From: Deltaproteobacteria bacterium | GTDB lineage: Bacteria; Desulfobacterota; Desulfobulbia; Desulfobulbales; Desulfobulbaceae | Direction: 5' to 3' | DNA: 6,725 nt | NCBI GenBank assembly: GCA_024277485.1 | Contig: JAJRVA010000075.1 | Coordinates: 1-6,725, forward strand | Shown here: positions 6,487 to 6,725 of the stretch, one piece after another | Numbering within the stretch: the first letter of the stretch is position 1 | How the letters are laid out: each line of letters begins with the position of its first letter | Program-made: the position numbers and the translations under genes | Notes under the pieces: model-generated | Database searches by the model: none | What the model was told of the DNA's origin: nothing | What the model saw: only the letters and a program-made list of their open reading frames with translations

Positions 6487-6725
6487 TAGACCTGACACCC
6501 GGCTGTAAAATCAAACTCTTTTCCGGTAAAGAGTTCCACCGCGGCATCAACAACATCTGCATCGTACAGCTCACCCCTATGCTCCACTATTTCATCAAAC
6601 GCCTTGTCAATGCCGAGGGCCGGTCTGTAGGGACGGTGCGATGACATGGCCTCAATAACATCCGCCACCCCGATGATCCTTGCCTCCATGAGGATATCCT
6701 CCCCGGCCAGACCATAGGGGTAACC
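6477..6725 (-). CDS. HD-GYP domain protein, C-terminal fragment (runs off the right edge)
   Basis: Only the last 82 codons are present; the frame is open to the window edge and the first three visible residues are GYP, the motif that names the family. They are followed by a segment typical of HD-GYP domains: ARIIGVADVIEAM, then SSHRPYRPALGIDKA and YDADVVDAAVELF. HD-GYP domains hydrolyse cyclic di-GMP to pGpG or GMP and usually sit behind a sensor or receiver domain. The HD metal ligands and any sensor domain lie outside the window, so activity cannot be judged. The internal ATG at 6689 is not the start, since the domain clearly continues upstream. The gene converges on the dehydrogenase gene with 34 bases between their stop codons. 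Confidence 0.85.
   Translation of the reverse strand, partial: GYPYGLAGEDILMEARIIGVADVIEAMSSHRPYRPALGIDKAFDEIVEHRGELYDADVVDAAVELFTGKEFDFTAGCQVYNR

Overview
This window looks like ordinary chromosomal DNA of a Gram-negative bacterium. The protein styles (DUF1015 protein, TrmN6-like methyltransferase, CX3CX2C-type QueE, TviB-type dehydrogenase, HD-GYP protein) and the roughly 55-60% GC of the genes suggest a deltaproteobacterium / Desulfobacterota, perhaps near Desulfobulbales. That placement is inferred from protein style only. No mobile element, CRISPR array, rRNA or tRNA was seen.

Layout: (1) Bases 1-170 are non-coding as far as can be judged and very AT-rich (about 30% GC over the first 140 bases). 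They carry a good sigma70-type promoter pointing left, out of the window. (2) Bases 171-3858 hold a tight leftward operon, in transcription order a DUF1015 protein, a TrmN6/YfiC-like tRNA methyltransferase and the ComM/YifB AAA+ ATPase, with gaps of only 4 and 6 bases. (3) Bases 3859-4089 are a 231-base divergent intergenic region with ribosome binding sites at both ends. (4) Bases 4090-6442 hold a rightward group: queD and queE (overlapping by 8 bases), then 39 bases later a TviB/WbpO-type UDP-sugar 6-dehydrogenase. (5) Bases 6477-6725 carry the C-terminal end of an HD-GYP domain protein on the minus strand, converging on the dehydrogenase gene and running off the right edge.

How the genes fit together: QueD and QueE are successive enzymes making the 7-deazaguanine core of queuosine, a nucleoside at tRNA position 34. 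TrmN6 homologues methylate A37 of a tRNA. The divergent region therefore separates two transcription units that both feed anticodon-loop modification. ComM is a branch-migration helicase in natural transformation where studied, the dehydrogenase makes a uronic-type UDP-sugar for surface polysaccharide, and the HD-GYP protein is probably a cyclic-di-GMP phosphodiesterase. I found no convincing new multi-gene system. The least understood gene is the DUF1015 protein, and the most useful non-coding signals are the left-edge promoter, a hairpin covering a possible start site of the methyltransferase gene, and the hairpin in the convergent gap.
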